Assembly (NCBI RefSeq): GCF_014193425.1
Contig: NZ_JACHZG010000001.1
Coordinates: 1,178,001-1,242,000, forward strand
DNA: 64,000 nucleotides
Source: Microlunatus antarcticus
GTDB taxonomy: Bacteria; Actinomycetota; Actinomycetes; Propionibacteriales; Propionibacteriaceae
Reading direction: 5' to 3'
Part shown: in pieces, positions 1 through 9,873 of the stretch
Position numbering within the stretch: the stretch's first letter is position 1
How the letters are laid out: each line of letters opens with the position of its first letter
Made by a program: the position numbers and the translations under genes
The notes under the pieces: generated by a model
The model's database searches: none
Seen by the model: only the letters and a program-made list of their open reading frames with translations
What the model was told of the DNA's origin: nothing

Positions 1-160
1 CATCGCCGCCGGGTTCGCGTTGCTGCGGCTGACGGGCCAGATCGATGCCCAGGGCAGGCAGTGGCTGCAGGACGCGCTCGACCGGACGCTGCGCTTCTAC
101 GGCGACGGCTACGCCGCCCAGCACGCGCTCCTGACGCGAGACCTCGCCTCGTTCGGCTGA
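1..160 (+). CDS. 3' end of an unidentified CDS (partial)
   Basis: An open frame enters from the left edge (codons start at position 2) and stops with TGA at 158-160, leaving 52 C-terminal residues. The visible tail is Leu/Ala-rich and ends in ...LTRDLASFG. I do not recognise the family. A helical C-terminus, as in many regulators or small enzymes, would fit, but nothing diagnostic is present. dapB follows after 66 bp with its own -10 box, so the two are probably separate transcription units. Confidence 0.6.
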   Translation, partial: IAAGFALLRLTGQIDAQGRQWLQDALDRTLRFYGDGYAAQHALLTRDLASFG

Positions 161-1716
<1,556 letters not shown>

Positions 1717-1732
1717 GCCTCGGGCCGAGGAC

Positions 1733-2293
1733 TCAGGCGCCGTCCTCGGCGGCCAGGCTGGTGTGCAGGCGCAGCTGGTCGATGCGGACCGTGCCGTCCT
1801 CGGAGCCGATCGACCGGGTGGCGCCGTCCGCCTCCCAGCCGGCGTCGGCGAGGAAGCGGCGCAGCACGACGTCCTCGGCCAGCACCCACCAGCGCGCGTG
1901 GCCGAAGCCGTCCGCCCGCAGCGTGTCGGCGCAGGCGTTCAGCAGGCGTGACCCGTGCCCGCGACGCTGGGCCGGCGGGTCGACCCAGAACTGGTCCACC
2001 TCCCCGTCCACGCCCGTCTCGGCGTCGACGTCCTCCGAGGGTCCCGTCGTGGCGAAGCCGACCAGCCGGTCGCTCCCGACCGCCACCAGCACGCGCTGAC
2101 GTGCGTCGGCCGGGCGGGCGATCACCTGCTCCCACGCCTGCACCATGGCCGGCTCGTCGACCCCGGTCAGCAGGGAGTCGGCCAGCGGCGCCGGCAGGCC
2201 GAGCCATCCGCGCCGCTGCACGGCCGAGATCGAGGGGGCCTCCGTGGGCCAGGCCAGCCGGACGGAGTCGGCGACCTGCGCGGGCTGCGGCAC
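1733..2293 (-). CDS. GNAT family N-acetyltransferase
   Basis: A 186-aa protein of the GCN5-related acetyltransferase fold. The acetyl-CoA pyrophosphate-binding motif A reads QRRGHGSRLL (about residues 109-118), preceded by the beta4 strand VDQFWVDP. The substrate cannot be inferred. Start is GTG 2293-2291; on the minus strand a TAGCAT hexamer at 2300-2305 ends 6 nt before it, so the transcript is probably leaderless. The gene stands alone, convergent with DUF2993 and divergent from the MFS transporter. Confidence 0.85.
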   Translation of the reverse strand: MPQPAQVADSVRLAWPTEAPSISAVQRRGWLGLPAPLADSLLTGVDEPAMVQAWEQVIARPADARQRVLVAVGSDRLVGFATTGPSEDVDAETGVDGEVDQFWVDPPAQRRGHGSRLLNACADTLRADGFGHARWWVLAEDVVLRRFLADAGWEADGATRSIGSEDGTVRIDQLRLHTSLAAEDGA

Positions 2294-2305
2294 GCGCTGA
2301 TGCTA
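2291..2305 (-). promoter_or_regulatory. Leaderless-type -10 box of the GNAT gene
   Basis: Read on the minus strand: TAGCAT (2305-2300), a 6-nt gap, then GTG (2293-2291). The spacing matches the other leaderless-type starts in this window, so transcription would begin at or within 1 nt of the start codon. Confidence 0.45.
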
Positions 2306-2352
2306 CCCAGCAGGACCCGGGGGAGCCCCCGGCCGCACCCGGGGCGCCGTCA

Positions 2353-2397
2353 TAGGTTGTCCTGCGCGTCCACCGAGGGGCGCCCGTACGCGAGGAG
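2353..2397 (+). promoter_or_regulatory. MFS transporter promoter -10 and ribosome binding site
   Basis: TAGGTT at 2353-2358 is a good -10 match, with transcription expected near 2365. GAGGAG at 2392-2397 sits 5 nt before ATG 2403. This gives a conventional leader of about 38 nt. Confidence 0.45.
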
Positions 2398-2402
2398 CAC
2401 CG

Positions 2403-3863
2403 ATGGCCGCGGACACCGAGCCGGAGACCACCACGCGGGGTCGGGAGGGCTCGTCCCCGCCCGACGCCACCCAGGGCGTCTCCCAGGCGCTGACCGGCCG
2501 GATGCTGATGGCCGCCGTGGTGTCGGCCATCTCGGCCCTGCTCTACGGCTACGACACCGGCATCATCTCGGGCGCTCTGCTGCAGATCCGCCGCGACTTC
2601 TCCACCGGCAGCGGCATGGAGCAGGTCATCGCGGCCAGCATCCTCTTCGGGGCGGTGCTCGGGGCGTTCGCCTGCAGCCAGCTGTCCGAGCGGCGGGGGC
2701 GGCGGACGACGATCCTCATCGTGTCCGGCGTCTTCGTCGTCGGCACCCTGCTCTGCTCGGTCGCGCCGAGCGCGCCGACCCTCTCGCTGGCCCGGATCGT
2801 GCTCGGGTTCGCGGTCGGCGGCGCGACCCAGGTCGTGCCGATGTACGTGGCGGAGCTGGCCCCGGCCCGCAAGCGCGGGCGCCTGGTCCTGACGTTCCAG
2901 CTGGGCATCGGCGTCGGCATCGTCCTGGCCACCCTGGTCGGCGCGACCGAGGCCTCGCCGTGGCGGGTCTCGGTCGGGGCGGCGGCGGTGCCGGCCGCGA
3001 TCATGCTCCTGCTCATGCTGCGGCTCCCGGAGAGCCCGCGCTGGCTGGTCAAGGCCGACCGGCGCGACGACGCGCGGGAGGCGCTGCGCGGCGTGCGCGA
3101 GGAGGGCAGCGACCTGGACGCCGAGCTCGACGAGATCGTCGGGCTCGAGAAGGAGGAGCGCTCGGCCGGCCGGGACAACCGGGGCTGGCGCGGCCTGCGC
3201 AAGCCGTGGGTCCGCCCGGCGCTCGTCGTCGGCTGCGGGATCGCCCTCTTCACCCAGCTCAGCGGCATCGAGATGATCATCTACTACGCGCCGACGATCC
3301 TCACCGACAACGGGTTCTCCGAGAGCGCCGCGCTGCGCGTCAGCCTCGCCCTGGGCGTCACGTACCTGGTGATGATGATCGTCGGGCTCGCGATCGTCGA
3401 CAAGGTGGGACGTCGGCGGCTGACGCTGATCATGGTGCCGGGCGCGGCCCTGGCCCTCGCGGTCCTGGGCGGGCTGTTCGTGACCGGCCACGACGGGCGC
3501 GGCGACATCCCGGTGATCGTCGCCTGCCTCGTGGTGTTCATGTTCTTCAACGCCGGCGGGCTGCAGCTGATGGGCTGGCTGACGGGCTCGGAGATCTACC
3601 CGCTGGGCGTGCGCAGCGCCGGGACCAGTGCGCAGTCGATGACGCTGTGGACCACGAACATGCTGATCACGCTCACCGTGCTGACCATGATCGAGGGGAT
3701 CGGGGTCGGGCCGACCATGTGGGTCTACGCGGGCTTCAACGTCGCGGCCTGGATCTTCGTCCTGCTCCGCATGCCCGAGCTGACCGGGCACAGCCTGGAG
3801 GACATCGAGGGCCGCCTGCGGGAGGGCCGGTTCACCCCGAAGGACTTCGCGGCGAAGGGCTGA
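2403..3863 (+). CDS. Sugar porter (MFS) transporter
   Basis: A 486-aa, 12-helix major facilitator protein of the sugar porter family, which imports sugars or polyols by proton symport or facilitated diffusion across the cell membrane. Family marks are RRGRRTTIL after helix 2, PESPRWL before the central loop, QLSGIEMIIYYAPTIL in helix 7 (the QLS/QQxxGxNxxxYY sugar-binding signature) and VGRRRLTL in the second half. A 40-residue hydrophilic N-terminus precedes helix 1. The specific sugar cannot be told. Start is ATG 2403 with GAGGAG 5 nt upstream. It is monocistronic, ending in a strong hairpin. Confidence 0.92.
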   Translation: MAADTEPETTTRGREGSSPPDATQGVSQALTGRMLMAAVVSAISALLYGYDTGIISGALLQIRRDFSTGSGMEQVIAASILFGAVLGAFACSQLSERRGRRTTILIVSGVFVVGTLLCSVAPSAPTLSLARIVLGFAVGGATQVVPMYVAELAPARKRGRLVLTFQLGIGVGIVLATLVGATEASPWRVSVGAAAVPAAIMLLLMLRLPESPRWLVKADRRDDAREALRGVREEGSDLDAELDEIVGLEKEERSAGRDNRGWRGLRKPWVRPALVVGCGIALFTQLSGIEMIIYYAPTILTDNGFSESAALRVSLALGVTYLVMMIVGLAIVDKVGRRRLTLIMVPGAALALAVLGGLFVTGHDGRGDIPVIVACLVVFMFFNAGGLQLMGWLTGSEIYPLGVRSAGTSAQSMTLWTTNMLITLTVLTMIEGIGVGPTMWVYAGFNVAAWIFVLLRMPELTGHSLEDIEGRLREGRFTPKDFAAKG

Positions 3864-3914
3864 CGCACCGGGCCCCGACCGCGGACGAGGAAGCACCGGC
3901 GGCGGGAGAGAGAA

Positions 3915-3956
3915 GTCCGCAGGCTGCCTGAACCCCCGAGCAGCCAGCCTGCGGAC
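3915..3956 (+). terminator. Terminator hairpin after the MFS gene
   Basis: A perfect 12-bp inverted repeat: 3915-3926 (GTCCGCAGGCTG) pairs with 3945-3956, with an 18-nt loop, followed by CCTCTTATTGTT. It lies 51 bp past the transporter stop and before the RNase J promoter. Confidence 0.75.
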
Positions 3957-4026
3957 CCTCTTATTGTTCCGTAACGGACGGCGCGCCACGGCAGTTCCGG
4001 AGAAATGGTGCGTCTGCCGCCACCGG

Positions 4027-4043
4027 TAGGGTCGGTCGACGTG
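4027..4043 (+). promoter_or_regulatory. -10 box of the RNase J gene
   Basis: TAGGGT at 4027-4032 lies 8 nt before GTG 4041. No ribosome binding site precedes the GTG, which favours a leaderless or near-leaderless transcript. It also makes the upstream in-frame ATG 4005 unlikely, because that codon precedes the -10 box. Confidence 0.4.
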
Positions 4044-5726
4044 GCTGCCTCCCGTCTGCACAACCCCCCGCCCCTCTCGCGGTCCGCCATGCGCGTCACC
4101 CCGCTCGGCGGGCTCGGCGACATCGGGCGCAACATGACGGTCGTCGAGTACCACGGCCAGCTGCTGATCGTGGACTGCGGCGTCCTCTTCCCCGAGGACA
4201 ACCACCCCGGGGTCGACCTGATCCTGCCCGGCTTCGGCGCAATCGCCGACCGCCTGGGCGACGTCGTCGGACTGGTGCTCACGCACGGGCACGAGGACCA
4301 CATCGGTGCCGTGCCCTACCTGCTCAAGCAGCGCCCGGACATCCCGCTCATCGGCTCCAAGCTGACGCTCGCGCTGCTGCGCGAGAAGTTCAAGGAGCAC
4401 CGCCTGCGCAACACCGTCGAGCTCGTCGTGACCGACGGCGAGCAGACCCAGGTCGGCGCCTTCGACCTCGAGTTCGTCGCCGTCAACCACTCGATCCCCG
4501 ACGCCTTCGCCGTGGCGATCAGCACCGAGGCCGGCCGCATCCTGCACACCGGTGACTTCAAGATGGACCAGCTCCCGCTCGACGGCCGGCTGACCGACCT
4601 GCGCGCGTTCGCGCGGCTGGGCGAGGCCGGGGTGGACCTGTTCATGGTCGACTCGACCAACGCCGAGGTCCCCGGCTTCACGACGCCCGAACGGGACATC
4701 GCCCCCGCGCTGGACCGCGTGTTCGACAAGAGCAAGCAGCGCGTGATCGTCGCCTGCTTCGCCTCCCACGTGCACCGCGTGCAGCAGGTGCTCGACTCCG
4801 CGGTCGCCCACGGTCGCAAGGTCGTCTACGTCGGGCGCTCCATGGTCCGGAACATGGGCGTCGCACGCGACCTCGGCTACCTCAAGGTCCCCGCGAACAC
4901 GCTCATCGAGATGCGCGACATCGAGAACTTCAGGCCCGAGGACGTCGTCATCGTCTGCACCGGGTCGCAGGGCGAGCCGATGTCGGCCCTCTCCCGGATG
5001 GCCGCCAGCGAGCACCCGGTGATCGACCTGAAGCCGGGTGACACGGTCGTCCTGGCCAGCTCCCTGATCCCGGGCAACGAGAACTCGGTCTACCGCGTGA
5101 TCAACGGGCTCACCCGCCTCGGCGCGAAGGTGGTGCACAAGGGCAACGCGATGGTCCACGTGTCCGGGCACGCCAGCGCCGGCGAGCTCCTGTACTGCTA
5201 CAACATCGTCAAGCCCCGCAACGTGATGCCCGTGCACGGCGAGGCCCGCCACCTGGTGGCCAACGCCGAGCTCGCCATCCAGACCGGGATCCCGCGCACG
5301 CGGACGATCCTGGCCGAGGACGGCGCGGTCATCGACCTGGAGCGGGGCAAGGCGTCTGTCGTCGGCAAGGTCGACGCCGGCTACATCTTCGTGGACGGGA
5401 CGACGGTCGGCGACATCTCCGAGGCCGCGCTCACCGACCGCAAGATCCTCGGCGAGGAGGGCTTCATCTCCGTCGTCGCGGTCGTGGACACCCGCAGCCG
5501 CAAGGTGATCACCGGCCCCGACATCCACGCCCGGGGCTTCGTGGAGGGCGACAAGATCTTCGACCCCGTCCGCCCGCGGATCACCGAGGCCCTCGAGGCC
5601 GCGCTCGCCGACGGCACCGACGACGCGTACGCGCTGCAGCAGGTGATCCGGCGCCGGCTGGGCCGCTGGGTCAACGACACCCACCGCCGCCGCCCGATGA
5701 TCGTGCCGGTCGTCGTCCTGACCTGA
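4041..5726 (+). CDS. rnj: Ribonuclease J
   Basis: A 561-aa metallo-beta-lactamase/beta-CASP ribonuclease with 5'-3' exo- and endonuclease activity, used in mRNA decay and rRNA processing. The zinc ligands lie in LTHGHEDHIGAVPY (HxHxDH, about residues 74-86), with further metal-binding His/Asp in VNHSIPD and HTGDFKMD. Beta-CASP marks are CTGSQGEPMSAL and VHVSGHAS, and the C-terminal domain follows. GTG 4041 is chosen because it lies just downstream of a -10 hexamer; ATG 4089 (MRVTPLGG) is an alternative that would also keep the whole enzyme core. Single gene between two hairpins. Confidence 0.93.
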   Translation: MAASRLHNPPPLSRSAMRVTPLGGLGDIGRNMTVVEYHGQLLIVDCGVLFPEDNHPGVDLILPGFGAIADRLGDVVGLVLTHGHEDHIGAVPYLLKQRPDIPLIGSKLTLALLREKFKEHRLRNTVELVVTDGEQTQVGAFDLEFVAVNHSIPDAFAVAISTEAGRILHTGDFKMDQLPLDGRLTDLRAFARLGEAGVDLFMVDSTNAEVPGFTTPERDIAPALDRVFDKSKQRVIVACFASHVHRVQQVLDSAVAHGRKVVYVGRSMVRNMGVARDLGYLKVPANTLIEMRDIENFRPEDVVIVCTGSQGEPMSALSRMAASEHPVIDLKPGDTVVLASSLIPGNENSVYRVINGLTRLGAKVVHKGNAMVHVSGHASAGELLYCYNIVKPRNVMPVHGEARHLVANAELAIQTGIPRTRTILAEDGAVIDLERGKASVVGKVDAGYIFVDGTTVGDISEAALTDRKILGEEGFISVVAVVDTRSRKVITGPDIHARGFVEGDKIFDPVRPRITEALEAALADGTDDAYALQQVIRRRLGRWVNDTHRRRPMIVPVVVLT

Positions 5727-5745
5727 GCGGCAGCCCCCGCTCTCG

Positions 5746-5795
5746 AAGTTCTGCGCCGTTGACCACCTTTGAGGTGGTCAACGGCACAGAACTTT
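5746..5795. terminator. Long terminator hairpin after RNase J
   Basis: A 22-position stem with one mismatch: 5746-5767 against 5773-5794, with a 5-nt loop (TTTGA) and T-residues at 5793-5795. The outer arm is AAGTTCTG/CAGAACTT. The symmetry would let it act on both strands between the convergent RNase J and rpmB genes. Confidence 0.8.
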
Positions 5796-5827
5796 CTCCA
5801 GGGTGTGCAGAAGGTCCGGAGACGACA

Positions 5828-5859
5828 AGACCCGCCCCTCCGTGAGGAGGGGCGGGTCT
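5828..5859 (-). terminator. Terminator hairpin after rpmB
   Basis: A perfect 14-bp stem (5828-5841 with 5846-5859; arm AGACCCGCCCCTCC) closed by a 4-nt loop. Read on the minus strand it is followed by TTGTCGT, 21 bp past the rpmB stop. It is the intrinsic terminator of rpmB. Confidence 0.8.
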
Positions 5860-5880
5860 CGGTACGTCAGAGCCGCGGGC

Positions 5881-6072
5881 TCAGCTCGCGACGGCGACCT
5901 TGCCGGCCTTGATGCACGAGGTGCAGGCGTTGATCCGCTTGGCCCGGCCGGACAGGGCCGCGCTGACGGTCTGGATGTTCGGGTCCCACCGCCGGTTGGT
6001 CTTCTTCTTCGACCAAGGCTTGTTGTGGCCGAAGCCAGGCCTCTTGCCGCACACGTCGCACACCGCAGCCAC
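5881..6072 (-). CDS. rpmB: 50S ribosomal protein L28
   Basis: A 63-aa L28 of the large ribosomal subunit, with a zinc-ribbon pair (CDVC at residues 5-8 and CTSC near residues 50-53), so it is the C+ form. The core GHNKPWSKKKTNRRW is typical of the family. Start is GTG 6072, with GGGAG about 10 nt upstream on the minus strand. A -10-like TACTCT (minus strand of 6155-6160) would start the transcript near 6148. No rpmG or rpsN partner is adjacent, and the paralogue state elsewhere cannot be judged. Confidence 0.93.
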   Translation of the reverse strand: MAAVCDVCGKRPGFGHNKPWSKKKTNRRWDPNIQTVSAALSGRAKRINACTSCIKAGKVAVAS

Positions 6073-6234
6073 TTGGATTCACTCCCACGAAAGATCGGAT
6101 CTGGTCTCGCCCCGGCGACGCACGCGTACGCGGTCCGCCCTGGGCAACTTCACGAGAGTACCTGACGGTGTGGAACCCGGTCGAATCAGCGAGACTCTCC
6201 GTCGAGCAGGATCGCACCCTCGAGAGGTAGACCG

Positions 6235-6324
6235 ATGACGACAGACGTCCGACCTCCCGGCCTGCCCGAACCGGACACGTCTGTCGCCGAGCTGCGGCAT
6301 TCCCTCGTGCCGACGCCCCGGTGA
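6235..6324 (+). CDS. Short ORF (29 aa) coupled to the following membrane protein gene
   Basis: ATG 6235 is preceded by a good ribosome site, GAGAGG at 6222-6227, 7 nt upstream. The ORF runs 29 codons and its TGA (6322-6324) overlaps GTG 6321 of the next gene as GTGA. The downstream gene has no comparable site of its own, so its translation may depend on this ORF. The peptide is Pro-rich and hydrophilic, with no recognisable domain. It could be a small protein or only a coupling leader. A 10-bp inverted repeat (6239-6248 with 6277-6286) lies inside it. Confidence 0.4.
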   Translation: MTTDVRPPGLPEPDTSVAELRHSLVPTPR

Positions 6325-6788
6325 GCGTGCCGGCGCCGGACCCGGCCGCGGACGCCGCGAGGCTGGCCGCCGTCCGGGAGGAGACGCGCGACGAGCTGGG
6401 GCTGCTGCACGAGCGGGTGAACGCGCTGCTCGGCGCCGAGGCGTTCCTGACCATCGCGTACACCGCGGCGATGAGCAACGGTGCCCCGTGGGGCCGGGTC
6501 TTCGCCGGCGTCGCGGCCCCGGTGCTGGCCGTGCTCGGGCTGCTGCTCGCGCTGCTGACCCTGCCCGCGGTCCGCGGGGCCGCGCGCATCCTGCTGGTCC
6601 TCAGCGCGCAGCAGGACGAGCTGTTCGGTCGCCTCGGCGGGACCGCGCCCGGCTACCACGGGGGTGCGGGACGCCCCTCGTCCTGGGCGGACCAGCGGCG
6701 CGCGCTGCTGTTCTTCCGCGCGGTGCCGGTGCTGTTCGTCGTCGTCTGGATCGCCCTGGGGGTCCTCGCCCTCGTCCTGGTGCCGTAG
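6321..6788 (+). CDS. Two-helix membrane protein of unknown function
   Basis: A 155-aa protein I do not recognise. An N-terminal soluble helical part (about residues 1-40) is followed by a hydrophobic helix (about 57-83, FAGVAAPVLAVLGLLLALLTL), a Gly/Pro-rich loop (about 105-118) and a C-terminal helix (about 130-154, VLFVVVWIALGVLALVLV). Two membrane passes with both ends on the same side are likely. Start is GTG 6321, overlapping the stop of a 29-codon ORF. It is followed after 51 bp by recG, which has its own -10 box. Confidence 0.6.
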   Translation: MSVPAPDPAADAARLAAVREETRDELGLLHERVNALLGAEAFLTIAYTAAMSNGAPWGRVFAGVAAPVLAVLGLLLALLTLPAVRGAARILLVLSAQQDELFGRLGGTAPGYHGGAGRPSSWADQRRALLFFRAVPVLFVVVWIALGVLALVLVP

Positions 6789-6827
6789 GACGGGCGTTGC
6801 GGCGGGCGGGGTGTCGGAACGGACCTC

Positions 6828-6842
6828 TACGGTGGTCGCGTG
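6828..6842 (+). promoter_or_regulatory. Leaderless-type promoter -10 of recG
   Basis: TACGGT at 6828-6833, then 6 nt, then GTG 6840. No Shine-Dalgarno sequence lies before the start, consistent with a leaderless transcript. Confidence 0.5.
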
Positions 6843-9227
6843 GCCGGTCGTACGGGGAACGTGGTCCCGCTGGTGCAGCCCGGGTCCAAGACAGAGCCCA
6901 AGACCCCGCCGAAGACGCCGTCGAAGGCCCGGCCCGCGCCTCAGCCCGAGGTGCGTCCCGCGGACGCGGTGTGGCGGACCCCGACGTTCCGGCAGCTCGA
7001 CGCCCGCCTCGACACGCTCGTCGGCGGACGCACCGCCACGCAGCTCGAGGGCCTGCGCCTCCGGACGGTCGGCGACCTGCTGCACCTCGTGCCCCGCAAG
7101 TACTTCTCCGGCACGGAGCTGTCCGACCTCTCGACGCTGGAGCCGGACGAGGAGGTGGCCGTGCTGGCGGAGGTCCGCACCGTGCGCGCCCACAACCTGC
7201 CCAGCGCGGGCCAGCACACGGGTCGTAAGCCCCGGCTCGAGGTCGTGGTCACCGACCGCCGCGGCTACCTCACGCTGACGTTCTTCGGCACCCCGCACCT
7301 GATCCGCTACTGGCAGAACGACCTCACCCCGGGCGCCCGCGGCATTTTCGCGGGCAAGGTGCGCATCTTCAACCAGACCCTCCAGCTGGCGCACCCCGAC
7401 TTCGTGATCCTCGGCGACGACGGCTCGGTGGTCGGGGGAGCGGCGCGCAACGAGGACATGGCCAAGATCACCGGCAGCGCGCTGGTGCCCATCTACCCCC
7501 AGACCGGCAAGCTCCGGACCTGGACGATCGGTTCCTGCATCGGGCTGGCCCTGGACGCGGTGGCCGGTCGGGCGGACCCGCTGCCCGAGGTGATCCGGGC
7601 CGAGGCCGAGGTGGTCGAGCAGGGCGAGGCGTTCCGGGCCGTGCACCGGCCGGACGACCGCCACCGGGCCGAGCAGGGCCTGGAGCGGCTGCGCTTCGAC
7701 GAGGCCTTCGCGCTGCAGCTGACCATGGCGCGGCGCCGGGCCGACGCGGCGACGCATGGGTCGACCCCGCGACCGCGGCGTCCCGGCGGGCTCCTGGAGG
7801 CGTTCGACGCGCGTCTGCCGTTCGTCCTGACCGCCGGTCAGGTCGAGATCGGGGAGCTGCTGTTCTCCGAGATCGCGCGCACCGTCCCCATGCAGCGGCT
7901 GCTGCAGGGCGAGGTCGGCTCGGGCAAGACCCTGGTCGCCCTGCGGGCGATGCTCGCGGTCGTCGACGCCGGGGGCCAGGCGGCGCTGCTCGCGCCCACC
8001 GAGGTCCTGGCCACGCAGCACCGGCACACGATCACGCGGATGCTCGGCGACCTGGCCGAGGCCGGGACGCTCGGCGCCGCCGAGCACGCGACCGGCGTCG
8101 TCCTGCTCACCGGGTCGCTCGGCGCGGCCCGTCGGCGGGAGGCGCTGGCCCAGGTCGCCTCCGGTGCGGCCGGCCTCGTGGTCGGGACCCACGCGCTGCT
8201 CAGCGAGGACGTCGCCTTCGCCGACCTGGGCCTGGTCGTGGTCGACGAGCAGCACCGCTTCGGCGTCGAGCAGCGCGCCGCTCTGGGCGCCAAGGCGAGC
8301 GCACGCCCCCACGTCCTGGTCATGACCGCGACCCCCATCCCGCGCTCGGTGGCGATGACCGTGTTCGGCGACCTGGAGACCTCGACCCTGCGCGAGCTGC
8401 CGGCGGGGCGCGCCGACGTGAGCACCGTGGTGGTGGACGTACGCCGCCAGCCCACGTGGGTGGACCGGGCCTGGGACCGGGTCCGCGAGGAGGTCGCGGC
8501 GGGCCGGCAGGCGTACGTCGTCTGCGCGCGGATCTCCTCGACCAAGGACAAGGTGAAGGACGCGGCCAGCGGGAGCAGCGAGGTCCTCGGCGACGACTTC
8601 GCCCCCGAGGACGCCCCGCCGGCCGCCGCGGTCGAAGACCTGTACGCGGAGCTGTCGACGGGCGCGCTGTCCGGCGTCGCCGTGGAGATGCTCCACGGCC
8701 AGCTGCCGAGCGAGGAGAAGGACGCGGTCATGGGCCGGTTCGCGGCGGGGGAGACCGACGTCCTCGTGGCGACCACGGTGATCGAGGTGGGCGTCGACGT
8801 CCCGAACGCGACCGTCATGGTCATCTGCGACGCCGACCGCTTCGGCATCTCCCAGCTCCACCAGCTCCGCGGTCGCATCGGGCGCGGCGGCCACACGGGG
8901 GTCTGCCTGCTCCTCACGCAGGCCGAGCCGGGGACGCCGGCGCGCGAGCGGCTGGCCGCCGTGGCCGGGACCCGGGACGGCTTCGCCCTCGCCGAGGTCG
9001 ACCTCGAGCAGCGGCGGGAGGGCGACGTGCTGGGCTCCAGCCAGTCCGGGCGCCGCTCCAGCCTGCGGCTGCTGCGCGTCCTGGACGACGGCGACCTCAT
9101 CGCGCACGCCCGCGACCTGGCCGCCCGCTGCGTCGCCGACCCCGACCTGGCGGACGACCCGGGGCTCTCCGACATCGTCACCGACGTCGAGCGTCGCGCG
9201 GCGGGCGACTGGCTGGAGCGGACGTGA
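6840..9227 (+). CDS. recG: ATP-dependent DNA helicase RecG
   Basis: RecG remodels stalled replication forks and branched DNA. The 795-aa protein has an N-terminal wedge/OB region (about residues 60-250), Walker A GEVGSGKT (about 359-366), the helicase II box DEQH in VVVDEQHRFGVEQ, TATPIPRS, and a C-terminal helicase domain with TTVIEVGVDVPNA and QLHQLRGRIGRG. It is somewhat longer than common RecG, because of a Lys/Pro-rich N-terminal tail (residues 1-45) and an insertion (about 570-590) before VEDLYAELS. The start rests on the -10 box 6 nt upstream. rsmD follows after 31 bp. Confidence 0.95.
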   Translation: MAGRTGNVVPLVQPGSKTEPKTPPKTPSKARPAPQPEVRPADAVWRTPTFRQLDARLDTLVGGRTATQLEGLRLRTVGDLLHLVPRKYFSGTELSDLSTLEPDEEVAVLAEVRTVRAHNLPSAGQHTGRKPRLEVVVTDRRGYLTLTFFGTPHLIRYWQNDLTPGARGIFAGKVRIFNQTLQLAHPDFVILGDDGSVVGGAARNEDMAKITGSALVPIYPQTGKLRTWTIGSCIGLALDAVAGRADPLPEVIRAEAEVVEQGEAFRAVHRPDDRHRAEQGLERLRFDEAFALQLTMARRRADAATHGSTPRPRRPGGLLEAFDARLPFVLTAGQVEIGELLFSEIARTVPMQRLLQGEVGSGKTLVALRAMLAVVDAGGQAALLAPTEVLATQHRHTITRMLGDLAEAGTLGAAEHATGVVLLTGSLGAARRREALAQVASGAAGLVVGTHALLSEDVAFADLGLVVVDEQHRFGVEQRAALGAKASARPHVLVMTATPIPRSVAMTVFGDLETSTLRELPAGRADVSTVVVDVRRQPTWVDRAWDRVREEVAAGRQAYVVCARISSTKDKVKDAASGSSEVLGDDFAPEDAPPAAAVEDLYAELSTGALSGVAVEMLHGQLPSEEKDAVMGRFAAGETDVLVATTVIEVGVDVPNATVMVICDADRFGISQLHQLRGRIGRGGHTGVCLLLTQAEPGTPARERLAAVAGTRDGFALAEVDLEQRREGDVLGSSQSGRRSSLRLLRVLDDGDLIAHARDLAARCVADPDLADDPGLSDIVTDVERRAAGDWLERT

Positions 9228-9258
9228 CGCCCGAGGGTGAGACCGGGGCGAGCCCGCG

Positions 9259-9873
9259 GTGAGCCGCATCGTGGCCGGCAGCCGCGGCGGCCGACGGCTC
9301 GAGACCCCCACCGGGGACCTGACACGGCCGACGTCCGACCGCGTCCGGGAGGCCCTCTTCTCCGCGCTGGCCTCCTGGGCGGGCACGGCGGCCGAGCCGC
9401 CCGCCGAGGCGCTGGCGGGGCTGGCGTTCGTCGACCTCTACGCCGGCTCCGGCGCGATCGGGCTCGAGGCCGCGAGCCGGGGTGCCGCACCGGTGCTGCT
9501 GGTCGAGTCCGACGCCCGCACCGCGACCCTCGCCCGGCGGAACGTGGCCGCCCTCGACCTCGGGGCCGCCGTCCGCTCGACCCCGGTCGAGACCCTGGCC
9601 CGGCTCCGGGCCGACCAGGCGTACGACGTCGCCTTCGCCGACCCGCCGTACGCGCTCGCCGCCGAGCGGCTGGACGCCGTCGTCGCCGACCTGGTCGCGC
9701 ACGGGTGGCTGGTGCCGGACGGGCTGCTGGTGCTCGAGCGCTCGAGCCGGACGCCCGCGCCGGCCTGGCCCGCGGCGGTCGCCGACAGCTGGGTGCGCTC
9801 GTACGGGGAGACCGTCCTGCACTTCGCCCAGCTCGCGCCCGAGGGCGGCGGCACCGCTAGCGTCGCGCCATGA
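9259..9873 (+). CDS. rsmD: 16S rRNA (guanine(966)-N2)-methyltransferase RsmD
   Basis: A 204-aa SAM-dependent methyltransferase that modifies G966 of 16S rRNA. It begins MSRIVAGSRGGRRLETPTG, close to the family N-terminus. It has the SAM loop DLYAGSGAIGLEAASRG (about residues 61-77) and the N6/N2-methylase motif IV DPPY (about 133-136). Start is GTG 9259; no strong ribosome site is seen, but recG ends only 31 bp upstream. The stop overlaps coaD as ATGA, the usual rsmD-coaD pairing. Confidence 0.93.
   Translation: MSRIVAGSRGGRRLETPTGDLTRPTSDRVREALFSALASWAGTAAEPPAEALAGLAFVDLYAGSGAIGLEAASRGAAPVLLVESDARTATLARRNVAALDLGAAVRSTPVETLARLRADQAYDVAFADPPYALAAERLDAVVADLVAHGWLVPDGLLVLERSSRTPAPAWPAAVADSWVRSYGETVLHFAQLAPEGGGTASVAP
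9858..9872 (+). promoter_or_regulatory. Possible internal leaderless promoter of coaD
   Basis: TAGCGT at 9858-9863 within the last codons of rsmD ends 6 nt before ATG 9870. It may give coaD its own leaderless transcript in addition to read-through from rsmD. Confidence 0.35.

Noticed and set aside
4005-4040. Upstream in-frame ATG for RNase J at 4005
   Set aside because: It lies before the -10 hexamer at 4027-4032 and has no ribosome site. The extra residues are not RNase J-like.
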